From positions 1-64,000 of the forward strand of contig NZ_LLZN01000045.1 in the NCBI RefSeq assembly GCF_001509795.1: a DNA stretch of 64,000 nt. Reading direction: 5' to 3'. Origin of the DNA: Streptomyces sp. NRRL WC-3605 (GTDB taxonomy: Bacteria > Actinomycetota > Actinomycetes > Streptomycetales > Streptomycetaceae). This document shows, piece by piece, positions 54,243 through 62,238 of the stretch. The position numbers and the translations under genes were made by a program. Under the pieces are notes generated by a model that searched no databases, was not told the origin of the DNA, and saw only the letters and a program-made list of their open reading frames with translations. Within the stretch, counting starts at the first letter, position 1, and each line of letters opens with the position of its first letter.

Positions 54243-54413
54243 TCTTTGCTGGAGACGTCGTGGGAGGCGCTGGAGCGGGCCGGCATCGACCCGGCCACGC
54301 TGCGCGGCAGCGCCACCGGCGTCTTCGCGGGCCTGATGTACCACGACTACCCCCGCAGCTCGGCCGCCCTCGCCGACACCGAGGAACTGGTGCACATCCT
54401 CACCTACGCCGGT
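54243..54413 (+). pseudogene. Type I polyketide synthase ketosynthase fragment
   Basis: A short plus-strand frame reads [20 protein letters not shown], then [16 protein letters not shown], the conserved N-terminal part of modular ketosynthases. The sequence before and after is not ketosynthase and no active-site Cys segment follows. It is a remnant of about 55 residues. Confidence 0.7.
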
Positions 54414-54419
54414 GAAGGA

Positions 54420-55275
54420 GCAGGGGATTGCCGCCGGTGAGCCGGTGGTAGCCGTGCGCGAGCCGGGCGGCGTCCGGGACGCCCTCCTTGGGGGCGGTGT
54501 GGTCCGGCTCGTAGGTGGTGAGGGAGCCGTCCGCCTCGGGAAGCTTGATCATCTCTGCTCGCTGGTACTTCGGCTCCGACCGGCGGCTGCGTACCGCCGG
54601 CACCGACGGCGTCCGCGCGATAGGTGTCGAGCAGCCGGCGGGCCCGGGCGTACACGAGGGTGCCCAGGCCGACCATGCCGGACGTGCCGTTGATCAGGGC
54701 CAGGCCTTCCTTGAAGCCGAGCGTCATCGGCTCGAGGCCGGTCTTGGCCAGGGCGTCGCCGCCGGGCAGGATCTCCCCGTCCAACCGGGCCTTCCACTGC
54801 CCACTCCCACCAGGGCGATGGCAGCGAGCGGGCCGAGGTCGCCGCTGGTGCCGAGCGAGCCCTTCTCCGGCACGCAGGGAGCGATGCCCGAGTTCTAGAG
54901 CCGGATCAGCTTCTCCAGGTTCTCCGGCGAGATGGCCGAGTTGCCCCGGGCCAGCGAGACGATCCGGGACAGCATGATGGAGTGGACCGTGCGGTCGTCC
55001 AGGTACTGGCCGACGTTCGTGGCCACCGCGTTGATGAGGTTCTCCTGCAGTTCGCGGGCCATGGACACGGGTACGAGCCAGTCGACGAAGCCCCCCGTGC
55101 TGGTGTTCACGCCGTAGATGACGCGGTCGTTCTCGACGAACTTCTCGAGGGTCTCGCGCGAGATGCGGACCCGCCGCCACGCCTCCTCGTCCAGCTCGAC
55201 CGGCACGGGCCCGGCCGCGGCCGCGTCCAACTCGTCGAGGGTGAAACACTGGTTGGCCTTGATAGTGAGCGTCAT
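54420..55275 (-). pseudogene. AdmH/EncP-like MIO ammonia-lyase/aminomutase (broken)
   Basis: The gene begins well, with ATG 55273-55275 after AGGAG and MTLTIKANQCFTLDELD, IYGVNTSTGGFVDW and NLINAVATNVGQYLDD, close to phenylalanine aminomutases of the andrimid/enterocin type. A TAG stop at 54895-54897 interrupts it, yet the same frame continues with [21 protein letters not shown], containing the MIO-forming Thr-Ser-Gly (Thr at about 143) used by the Pantoea aminomutase in place of Ala-Ser-Gly. A frameshift near 54808 leads to [19 protein letters not shown] and LINGTSGMVGLGTLVYARARR, and similarity is lost after about 54620. It is inactive. Original role: supplying cinnamate or beta-phenylalanine for a polyketide pathway. 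Confidence 0.85.
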
Positions 55276-55462
55276 CGGAGAACCTCTCCTGGGGTCTGGT
55301 GATCACGTCCCCGCATCGACAGGGCAGGCGATCCCCAGTCAAGCCAGCCGGGAGAACGAGGTGCACCGCCACCATCCCCCTACGTGCGCCGGAGGACCCC
55401 CTAAGAACTCGGCGCGCTCGCGGCGTCGGGCCTGCCGGGGTCCCATGGGCCGCGGCAGGTCG

Positions 55463-55954
55463 CTATCGAGTGAGGTACCTGTCGAAGATCTGCCCGCTGT
55501 CAGGGGTGAACGACCACTCCCCAAGTGCCCGCCTCAGCTCCGACTCGGTCAGCCACCCGTACCAGGCCACTTCGCCCGGATCAGGTAGGACTGCCTCCTC
55601 TTCCTCGAGCACGGCGTCGCACACGCCGAGCCAGTGCGGGCTGAGCCCGGCCCGGTTGAGGAACGTGAACCGAGGACGAACCGACACCTGTACACCCAGC
55701 TCCTCGCACAGCTCCCGGGCGGCCGCCTGCGCATAGGACTCGCCGACGCCGGCAGCGCCTCCGACGCCGAGTTCGTAGTGCCCCGGGAAGCGAGACAGGT
55801 GCTCGGCGCGCCGATGGACAAGAAAGCGACCTTGCCCATCACGGCACACCACCACGCCGACCCGATGCAGCCAGTCGTTCCGGACCGCTTCCGACCGGCT
55901 GACCACCCCGAGCACTCGGTCGTGCGCGTCGACACGTTCGACGAGTTCATCCAC
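55463..55954 (-). CDS. Nudix hydrolase family protein
   Basis: A 163-aa protein with an intact Nudix box, GGAAGVGESYAQAAARELCE followed by ELGV, fitting GX5EX7REUXEEXGU. The opening (MDELVERVDAHDRVLGVVSR) resembles isopentenyl-diphosphate isomerase-like Nudix proteins. It hydrolyses nucleoside diphosphate-linked substrates, identity unknown. It stands alone on the minus strand with about 50-190 bp gaps on both sides. Confidence 0.9.
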   Translation of the reverse strand: MDELVERVDAHDRVLGVVSRSEAVRNDWLHRVGVVVCRDGQGRFLVHRRAEHLSRFPGHYELGVGGAAGVGESYAQAAARELCEELGVQVSVRPRFTFLNRAGLSPHWLGVCDAVLEEEEAVLPDPGEVAWYGWLTESELRRALGEWSFTPDSGQIFDRYLTR

Positions 55955-56015
55955 GGCTCATACGGTCCCAGATGCCACCGACATCAGCCCCGCGTGCTCC
56001 GTCCTCACCCCCGGC

Positions 56016-56192
56016 TCAGCCCGCAGCACGTACCAGCGCCGTCAGTTCCGCCTCGGTCGTACCGGCGCGGACACGCACGTCGAAGGTGTATCCGTCGTCG
56101 CAGAACACCAGGTCGAGGTGGAAAGGGGTCATCCTGCGGAAGGCGGCCGCCAGCCAGATCGCGTCGTCCTCGACCACAGCCAGGAACGTCAT
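56016..56192 (-). CDS. 58-aa hypothetical protein translationally coupled to the upstream membrane gene
   Basis: ATG 56190-56192 overlaps the stop of the upstream gene as ATGA. The product (MTFLAVVEDDAIWLAAAF ... LDLVFCDDGYTFDVRVRAGT, ending LVRAAG) has an ordered alpha/beta look, with an acidic first half and a C-terminal helix. Coupling and balanced composition support a real gene. No family recognised. Confidence 0.55.
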   Translation of the reverse strand: MTFLAVVEDDAIWLAAAFRRMTPFHLDLVFCDDGYTFDVRVRAGTTEAELTALVRAAG

Positions 56193-56683
56193 GGAGCGTC
56201 ATCACCGGATGCCCCGTCGGACCAAGCCCTGACGGTGATCCGGGCGTGGTCGTATCCCCCGGGCCCAGGTGAGGAGTTGTACGTGACGGCGAACTCGCGC
56301 CGCACCTCGCCGAAGCGGTCCGAGTACGTGACCTCCGATTGGCTGACGCGCGTCGGCTTCGCCGCGATGTCGTACGTACGGAGGAAGTCCTTGACGCTGG
56401 AGTCCTGGCCGTTGCCCACCCGGTACCGGAGCACCGCCGTGCCGTCGTCCTCCAACTCGGCGTGTGTCGGCACGTAGTAGCGCCCAGCGGCTGTGTGTTG
56501 GTCGTGGTGCATCCCCGCCCTGCGTTCCACGGCCTCCTGCGATGTGTCACCGGCCGGCGTGAACAGCAGGTAGCCGGCCCAGGCGATCGCACCGAGCGTC
56601 CCCACCGCGCACAAGGCAAGGAGCCACGTCAGCCACCTGCGGCGGCCCGGGCCGGGGCTCGTGACTCCTGGACGCATCCTCAC
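56189..56683 (-). CDS. Single-pass membrane protein of unknown function, 164 aa
   Basis: A basic N-terminus (MRMRPGVTSPGPGRRRW) leads into one transmembrane helix at about 18-45 (LTWLLALCAVGTLGAIAWAG), followed by an extracytoplasmic domain of about 115 residues with beta-type segments (GTAVLRYRVGNGQDSSVKDF; ITVRAWSDGASGDDAP). It is followed by the 58-aa gene (ATGA) and preceded at 79 bp by the second mycosin-like gene, in the same direction. No enzyme motif. Function unknown. Confidence 0.65.
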   Translation of the reverse strand: MRMRPGVTSPGPGRRRWLTWLLALCAVGTLGAIAWAGYLLFTPAGDTSQEAVERRAGMHHDQHTAAGRYYVPTHAELEDDGTAVLRYRVGNGQDSSVKDFLRTYDIAAKPTRVSQSEVTYSDRFGEVRREFAVTYNSSPGPGGYDHARITVRAWSDGASGDDAP

Positions 56684-56762
56684 TCACTTCCTGTGCGTAC
56701 GCCGCTCTCAGCGTGGTCGTTCGACCCTGCCGAATGACCGCGTCCACTCATGACGCTGTCGT

Positions 56763-58097
56763 CTATTGGCCCTGTTGCGGGGGCTGTTGCGCGTACGGAT
56801 TGGGCTGCGGTGGTAGCTGGCCTACAGGTGGGCCGTATCCGGGCTGTGGCGTGGTCCCGTGAGGGTAGGGGCGATATCCCGACGGGGGCTGAGGTGGGTA
56901 GGGGGTCATGGGGTGCGGGGGCAGGGCGCCGTGCGTGCCGTTTCCTGTGCTGCTGCGGCGGCTGCGAGTGACCAGCCAGGCGATGACGCCCGCGATCAGC
57001 AGGATTCCGGCGCCCGCAGCGACCACGATGAGGTTGCGCGAGGACGTCTGCGCCGCGATGCCTGTCTCCTCGGCCGGGGAATGGGACGGCGGGGCGGGTG
57101 GGGTCAGGTGGCCGAGGGGGTTGTCCTCGGGGCCGGCCGGGATGTCCATCGTGAGCGCGGAGTAGGGGCGGACGATGCCGTAGCCGTACTCCTCGTCGGG
57201 TGCCTTCAGGTCCTTGTGGTGGGCGAACGTGGCCGACTTGATGAGGCGGTTGATCACCTGGCCGGCACTGAGCTCGGGGAACTTGGAGCGGACCAGTGCC
57301 GCGGCGGCCGAGACGAAGGCCGTGGAGTCCGATGTACCGCTGGCCCGCCCGTACAACTCCCCCTCGCCGGCGTCCGCGGCGACGATCTCGGCGCCAGGCG
57401 CCACCAGGTCCAGGCCCTTGCCGGTGTTGGAGTCCTCCCAGAGGTTGCCCTTCTTGTCGTGCGCGCCGACGGAGATCACGCCGGGAAGGGCGGCCGGGTC
57501 GGACACGGCGATGGATCCCTCGTTGCCGGAGCCTGCGACGAGCACGACGTCGTGTTCCTGTGCGTAGGCGATGGCTTCGCGGCCGTCGAGGCTCGTCTTC
57601 CCGCTGTCGTTGGCGAACGACATGTTGACGACCTGCGCGCCCTCGTCCACGGCGTAGCGCAGCGCGGCGGCCCAGGTCACGTCGCGCATGGGGTCCTTCC
57701 TGGTGCGGAGGGCCCGCAGCGGCAGGATCTTCGCCTTCGGTGCGAGGCCCATCACGCCGTCCCCGTTGCCGGGGCCGTGACCGTGCCCCGCGATGATGCT
57801 TGCCATCGCCGTTCCGTGGCCTGCCAGGTCTTCGTGGGGGTTGTCCGAACCGGTGAAGTCCTTGCCTTCGAGGATCTGGCCGGACAGGTCGGGGTGCGTG
57901 ATGTCGACGCCTGAGTCGATCACCGCGACCGTGACGCCCCCACCCTGGGATTCGGCCCAGACGTCCTCCACCGCGTAGGCGTCCAGGACCCACTGCTGGT
58001 CTCTCACGTAGTCGGCGGAGGCGGTCGGAGCCGAGGCCAGGAGCACTCCTGACGCCAGCGCCAGAACGCCGGTCGTGGACCAGAAGCGCCTGCTCAA
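56763..58097 (-). CDS. Second mycosin-like S8 serine protease with intact catalytic set
   Basis: A 444-aa subtilase. TTG 58095-58097 is chosen because it gives a standard signal peptide (MSRRFWSTTGVLALASGVLL then ASAPTASA) and has GGAG 9 nt upstream. Catalytic residues are Asp61 (VIDSGVD), His94 (GHGTAMASI), Ser256 (SGTSDSTAFVS) and oxyanion Asn192 (VAGSGNEGS). A C-terminal transmembrane helix (LIVVAAGAGILLIAGVIAWLV) is followed by a Pro/Tyr/Gln-rich cytosolic tail (PYPPQPPSGYRPYP). The topology equals MycP, but it lies 27 kb from the secretion genes. Unlike the locus mycosin it keeps all active-site residues, so it could act in its place. Confidence 0.88.
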   Translation of the reverse strand: MSRRFWSTTGVLALASGVLLASAPTASADYVRDQQWVLDAYAVEDVWAESQGGGVTVAVIDSGVDITHPDLSGQILEGKDFTGSDNPHEDLAGHGTAMASIIAGHGHGPGNGDGVMGLAPKAKILPLRALRTRKDPMRDVTWAAALRYAVDEGAQVVNMSFANDSGKTSLDGREAIAYAQEHDVVLVAGSGNEGSIAVSDPAALPGVISVGAHDKKGNLWEDSNTGKGLDLVAPGAEIVAADAGEGELYGRASGTSDSTAFVSAAAALVRSKFPELSAGQVINRLIKSATFAHHKDLKAPDEEYGYGIVRPYSALTMDIPAGPEDNPLGHLTPPAPPSHSPAEETGIAAQTSSRNLIVVAAGAGILLIAGVIAWLVTRSRRSSTGNGTHGALPPHPMTPYPPQPPSGYRPYPHGTTPQPGYGPPVGQLPPQPNPYAQQPPQQGQ

Positions 58098-58232
58098 GTC
58101 TTTGCACTCCGTTTCCCCCGGGCCGGTGACCCCGGCCGTCACGTCGACGGAGCCCACGCTAGAGGATCACGCATCGACGGCGTACTCCGCCCATGCGCGA
58201 ACAAGACAACGGGAGTCGCAGACTCGCCGGCC

Positions 58233-58976
58233 TCAGGCGGTGTCGCTCGGCATCCCCGGCGAGCGGGCTATCTCCTGTTCGGCGGCTTCGATCAGGGCCT
58301 GTACGGCGGTCGCGGCCGCTGCGGGGTCGTGCGCCTCGACGGCCCGCACGATGGCCCGGTGGCCCGGCAGCGACGCCTCCACCGCACCCGGCGTCTGAGT
58401 GCTGATGACGAAGCTGTGCTCCAGCGCGATCTCGACGGCACGGCCCAGGGAGCCGAGGAGGCGGTTCCCGCCGGCGTCCAGGAGGGCTCGGTGGAAGGCG
58501 ATGTCGGCCTCGACGTAGCCGGAGCGGCCGGGGTGTGCCGCCGCGGTCTCCATCGCGGTCAGGGCGTCGCGAAGGGCGCGTACGTGGCCGGGGTCGGCCC
58601 GTTCGGCGGCGAGGCGGGCCGCGGCGGGCTCGACGATGCGGCGCAGTTCGCTCGTGTCCCGCAGCAGGGCCGCCGCGTCCCCGGTCTGTTTCCAGCGCAG
58701 GACGTCGGGGTCCAGGTGGTTCCAGTGCTCCGGGGGCAGTACGCGCGTCCCGGTGCGTGGCCGTACGTGCAGCATCCCCTTGGCCACGAGGGACTTGACC
58801 GCTTCGCGCAGGGCCCCGCGGCTGACGCCGATCTCGGTGGCGAGGGTGTCCTCGACCGGCAGCGGGGCTCCGGGCTCCCACGCACCGTCCACGATGCGCT
58901 GCCCGAGCAGGTCGACCACGCGCTGGTGCGTGGTCGGGAAGTGGCCCATGGTCTGTGTTCGCCCCCTGGACGTCAT
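58233..58976 (-). CDS. FadR/GntR family regulator of sugar-acid catabolism
   Basis: A 247-aa protein annotated from ATG 58976; ATG 58949 (MGHFPTTHQRVV) is an alternative. An N-terminal winged helix (VDLLGQRIVDGAWEPGAPLP; LATEIGVSRGALREAVKSL) is joined to an all-helical FCD ligand domain with Asp/His metal ligands (EADIAFHRALLDAGG; PGHRAIVRAVEAHD). FCD regulators sense hexonates and similar acids. A perfect 17-bp palindrome lies at 58982-58998 between it and the divergent dehydratase gene, pointing to control of both directions. Confidence 0.9.
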   Translation of the reverse strand: MTSRGRTQTMGHFPTTHQRVVDLLGQRIVDGAWEPGAPLPVEDTLATEIGVSRGALREAVKSLVAKGMLHVRPRTGTRVLPPEHWNHLDPDVLRWKQTGDAAALLRDTSELRRIVEPAAARLAAERADPGHVRALRDALTAMETAAAHPGRSGYVEADIAFHRALLDAGGNRLLGSLGRAVEIALEHSFVISTQTPGAVEASLPGHRAIVRAVEAHDPAAAATAVQALIEAAEQEIARSPGMPSDTA

Positions 58977-58981
58977 TCATC

Positions 58982-58998
58982 CAATCATTTAATGATTG
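58982..58998. promoter_or_regulatory. FadR-type operator, perfect 17-bp palindrome
   Basis: CAATCATTTAATGATTG is fully palindromic about its central T and AT-rich against the surrounding sequence. It sits in the 106-bp divergent gap of the FadR and IlvD/Edd genes, 6 bp from the FadR start, as expected for an autoregulated GntR-family repressor. Confidence 0.8.
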
Positions 58999-59082
58999 AG
59001 GCAGAAGGGTAGGCGCTGGGGCCCGCGGCCGCCAGTGCCGCCCCGCCGAGTGGGACGACGTCTGAGCCACGGGAGTGTGCAC

Positions 59083-60819
59083 ATGACCGACCGACAGAGG
59101 GCGGACCGCCGCAGCCAGGCGTGGTTCGGCGCACAGGGGCGCAGCGGGATGCTGTACCGGTCCTGGATGCGCAACCAGGGGTTCGGGCATGAGGTGTTCG
59201 ACGGGCGCCCCGTCATCGGCATCGCGACCAGCGCCTCCGAACTCGCCCCGTGCAACGCGCATTTGACGCGTGTCGCCGAAGCCGTCAAGCGCGGCGTGTG
59301 GCAGGCGGGTGGCCTGCCGCTGCAGTTCCCCACCATGGCCACCGGCGAGACGCTGATGCGCCCGACCGCCATGCTGTACCGCAACCTCATGGCCATGGAG
59401 GTCGAGGAACTGATCCGGGCCAACCCGCTCGACGGTGTCGTCCTGCTGTCCGGCTGCGACAAGACCACCCCCGCCATGCTCATGGGCGCCGCCAGCGTCG
59501 ATCTGCCCGCCGTCATGGTCACCGGCGGACCGATGCTCAACGGCAAGTTCCGGGGGCAGGACGTGGGTTCCGGCACCCACGTGTGGAAGTTCGAGGAGGA
59601 TCTGAAGACCGGCAGGATGAGCGAGGAGGAGTGCTTCTTCGCCGAAGGGTGCATGGCGCGCTCCAACGGACACTGCATGACGATGGGCACCGCCTCGACC
59701 ATGGCCTGTATGGCGGAGGCCCTCGGTATGCAGCTGCCGGGCTCGGCGGCCTGGCCCGCCGTCGACTCGCGGCGGGTGGAGACCGCCCAGGCGGCGGGGC
59801 AGCGGATCGTGGCCATGGTGGAGGAGGAGCTGCGGCCCTCGCGGATTCTGACTCGGGAAGCGTTCGAGAACGCCGTCCGGGTCAACGCGGCCATCGGTGG
59901 TTCCACGAACGCCGTCATCCATCTGACGGCCATCGCCGGACGCGTCGGCGTCGAGCTGGGCCTGCGGGACTTCGACGAGCTGGTCCGCGCGGTGCCGACG
60001 CTGGTGAATCTGATGCCGAGCGGCAAGTACCTGATGGAGGACTTCTGTTACGCGGGTGGGCTGCCCGCCGTCATGGCCGAGCTGCTCGACGGCGGTCTGC
60101 TGCACGGCGGTCCGGTCACCGTCACGGGACGTACCGTCGCCGAGAACACCGAGAGCGCCGAACGCTACGACACCGATGTCATCACCCCGCTCGACGCCCC
60201 CTTCCAGCCCGCCGGTACCGGCATCGCCGTCCTGAGCGGCAACCTCTGCCCCGACGGCGCCGTCATCAAGCAGTCCGCCGCCTCACCGCAGCTGCTCACC
60301 CACCGCGGTCCCGCCCGGGTCTTCGACTCCCCCGAGGCGTATCACGAGGTCGCCGACGATCCGGACCTCGACATCGACGAGAACACCGTGATCGTCATCC
60401 GGAACGCCGGCCCCAAGGGTTACCCCGGCATGCCGGAGGTCTCCAACGTGCCGCTGCCGGCGAAGCTGTTGAAGGCCGGAGTCACGGACATGGTGCGCAT
60501 CTGCGACGGCCGGATGAGCGGCACCGGGTACGGGACCGTGGTGCTGCACGTGGCGCCCGAGGCCGCCGTCGGCGGGCCCCTCGCCCTCGTCCGCGACGGG
60601 GACCCAATCGTCCTCGACGTCCCTGGGCGCACCCTGCGTCTGGACGTCGACGACGCCGAACTCGCCCGGCGCCGGCAGGAGTGGACCCCGCCCGCCGAGC
60701 AGTACAGCAGCGGCTACACGTGGCTCTACACCCAGCACGTCGAACAGGCGGACCGGGGAGCCGACTTCACCTTCCTGCGCGGCAGCCGCGGACACGTGGT
60801 CCCCCGCGACTCCCACTGA
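59083..60819 (+). CDS. IlvD/Edd family sugar-acid dehydratase (xylonate/arabinonate type)
   Basis: A 578-aa Fe-S dehydratase from ATG 59083. Three conserved Cys that hold the cluster are seen at Cys57 (LAPCNAHL), Cys125 (LSGCDKTTPAMLMG) and Cys198 (NGHCMTMGTAST). CDKTTPA rather than the CDKNMPG of dihydroxyacid dehydratase points to pentonate or hexonate dehydratases such as D-xylonate or L-arabinonate dehydratase. Product: 2-keto-3-deoxy acid, passed to the FAH-family enzyme encoded 36 bp downstream. Divergent FadR regulator. The exact substrate is not determined. Confidence 0.88.
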   Translation: MTDRQRADRRSQAWFGAQGRSGMLYRSWMRNQGFGHEVFDGRPVIGIATSASELAPCNAHLTRVAEAVKRGVWQAGGLPLQFPTMATGETLMRPTAMLYRNLMAMEVEELIRANPLDGVVLLSGCDKTTPAMLMGAASVDLPAVMVTGGPMLNGKFRGQDVGSGTHVWKFEEDLKTGRMSEEECFFAEGCMARSNGHCMTMGTASTMACMAEALGMQLPGSAAWPAVDSRRVETAQAAGQRIVAMVEEELRPSRILTREAFENAVRVNAAIGGSTNAVIHLTAIAGRVGVELGLRDFDELVRAVPTLVNLMPSGKYLMEDFCYAGGLPAVMAELLDGGLLHGGPVTVTGRTVAENTESAERYDTDVITPLDAPFQPAGTGIAVLSGNLCPDGAVIKQSAASPQLLTHRGPARVFDSPEAYHEVADDPDLDIDENTVIVIRNAGPKGYPGMPEVSNVPLPAKLLKAGVTDMVRICDGRMSGTGYGTVVLHVAPEAAVGGPLALVRDGDPIVLDVPGRTLRLDVDDAELARRRQEWTPPAEQYSSGYTWLYTQHVEQADRGADFTFLRGSRGHVVPRDSH

Positions 60820-60855
60820 ACCCCTCACCCGTCCCCAGGCAGGAGTGCGCACCTC

Positions 60856-62049
60856 GTGGAATCGGCAGCAGCACGCCCCCGTCCGGTTCTCGACCTCGAC
60901 CCCGGCTCCGTCCTGCCGGACGACTCCGACCGGGCCGCCCTCGTCGCCCGCGTCCACGATCCGGAGGCGGGCGGCCCGTGCGTGGCCGCGGTGCGCGGCG
61001 AGCAGGTCGTCGACCTCACGGCCCTCTCCCCCACCGTCTCCGACCTGCTGGAACGCGACGACGCGGCAACCCTCGTCCGCGAGGCCGACGGCGGACGCGT
61101 CTGGCGCCTGGACGAACTGCTCCAGGCTCCGCCCGGCCGCCCCGACGTGCCGCATCTGCTGGCGCCCATCGACCTCCAGGTGATCAAGGCGGCAGGCGTC
61201 ACCTTCGCCGGCAGCCTGCTGGAACGCGTCATCGAGGAGCGCACCGGCGGCGATCCGGCCCAGGCCGCGAAGGTCCGGGCCCGGGTGGTGCGAGCCGTGG
61301 GCGGCCGGCTCGGCGGCATCCGGCCCGGTTCACCGGAGGCGGTCAGGGCCAAGGAGGCGCTGCTCGCCGAAGGACTGTGGTCGCAGTACCTGGAGGTCGG
61401 GATCGGACCCGACCCGGAGGTGTTCACCAAGGCCCCCGTCCTGTCCGCCGTCGGCACCGGCGCCGACATCGGCGTGCTCGCCGCCTCCGTGTGGAACAAC
61501 CCCGAGCCGGAGGCCGTCCTCGTCGTGGACTCGCGCGGGCGGGTGCGTGGCGCGACGCTCGGCAACGACGTCAATCTGCGGGACATCGAAGGGCGCAGTG
61601 CCCTGCTGCTGTCCCGCGCCAAGGACAACAACGCCTCCTGTGCCGTCGGTCCGTTCGTCCGTCTCCTCGACAGCGGCTTCGGACTGGACGACGTACGCGG
61701 CCTGGACATCGGTCTGCGGGTCGACGGCCCGGACGGCTACGTCCTGCGGGGCAGCAGCTCCTTGCGTGAGATCAGCCGCGACCTCCTCGACCTGGTGGCC
61801 GCCACGCACGGGGCGCACCATCAGTACCCGGACGGTTTCGTGCTGTTCACGGGCACCTTGTTCGCGCCGACCGAGGACCGGCACGCGCCCGGCGCCGGGT
61901 TCACCCATGAGTACGGCGACGTCGTCACCATCTCCAGCCCGGGGCTCGGCGCGCTGGTCAACACCGTCGTCGCCAGCGAGGACGCCGCGCCGTGGACGGA
62001 TGGGATCGGGACGCTGATGCGCGGCCTCGCCCGGCGCGGGCTGCTGTAG
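60856..62049 (+). CDS. Fumarylacetoacetate hydrolase-family protein (2-keto-3-deoxypentonate dehydratase-like)
   Basis: A 397-aa protein from GTG 60856 with AGGAG 10 nt upstream. It shows the FAH-superfamily pattern in the C-terminal half (IGPDPEVFTKAPVLSAVGTG; EAVLVVDSRGRVRGATLGND; FVLFTGTLFAPTEDR) and a length like XylX of the Weimberg pathway and archaeal KDA dehydratases. Behind a CDKTTPA-type sugar-acid dehydratase it most likely dehydrates a 2-keto-3-deoxypentonate to the 2-oxoglutarate semialdehyde. It probably forms an operon with the dehydratase; the gene ends before a tandem repeat and terminator. Confidence 0.82.
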   Translation: MESAAARPRPVLDLDPGSVLPDDSDRAALVARVHDPEAGGPCVAAVRGEQVVDLTALSPTVSDLLERDDAATLVREADGGRVWRLDELLQAPPGRPDVPHLLAPIDLQVIKAAGVTFAGSLLERVIEERTGGDPAQAAKVRARVVRAVGGRLGGIRPGSPEAVRAKEALLAEGLWSQYLEVGIGPDPEVFTKAPVLSAVGTGADIGVLAASVWNNPEPEAVLVVDSRGRVRGATLGNDVNLRDIEGRSALLLSRAKDNNASCAVGPFVRLLDSGFGLDDVRGLDIGLRVDGPDGYVLRGSSSLREISRDLLDLVAATHGAHHQYPDGFVLFTGTLFAPTEDRHAPGAGFTHEYGDVVTISSPGLGALVNTVVASEDAAPWTDGIGTLMRGLARRGLL

Positions 62050-62053
62050 GGGC

Positions 62054-62202
62054 GCGCGAGGCCGCTGTGGGGGGTGCGCGAGGCCGCTGTGGGGGGTGCG
62101 CGAGGCCGCAGTGGGGGTGCGCGAGGCCGCAGTGGGGGTGCGCGAGGCCGCAGTGGGGGTGCGCGAGGCCGCAGTGGGGGTGCGCGAGGCCGCAGTGGGG
62201 GT
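62054..62202. repeat. Seven-copy 21-22-bp GC-rich tandem repeat
   Basis: Starting six bases after the stop of the FAH-family gene, two 22-bp units (62054-62075, 62076-62097) and five identical 21-bp units (62098-62202) occur head to tail; each contains GCGCGAGGCCGC and a G-run. The two longer units differ by GCTGTG in place of GCAGTG and one extra G. The array leads directly into a hairpin. Confidence 0.92.
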
Positions 62203-62231
62203 GCGCGGCGCTCCTGACCGGCGCCGCGCAC
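62201..62231. terminator. Bidirectional terminator between FAH-family and GH3 genes
   Basis: GTGCGCGGCGC (62201-62211) pairs perfectly with GCGCCGCGCAC (62221-62231) around a 9-nt loop, just before the stop of the convergent GH3 gene at 62239. Confidence 0.8.
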
Positions 62232-62238
62232 CCCCGGA

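Noticed and set aside
62054..62202. Possible CRISPR array
   Set aside because: Units are directly abutting with no spacers between them and no cas genes are present.
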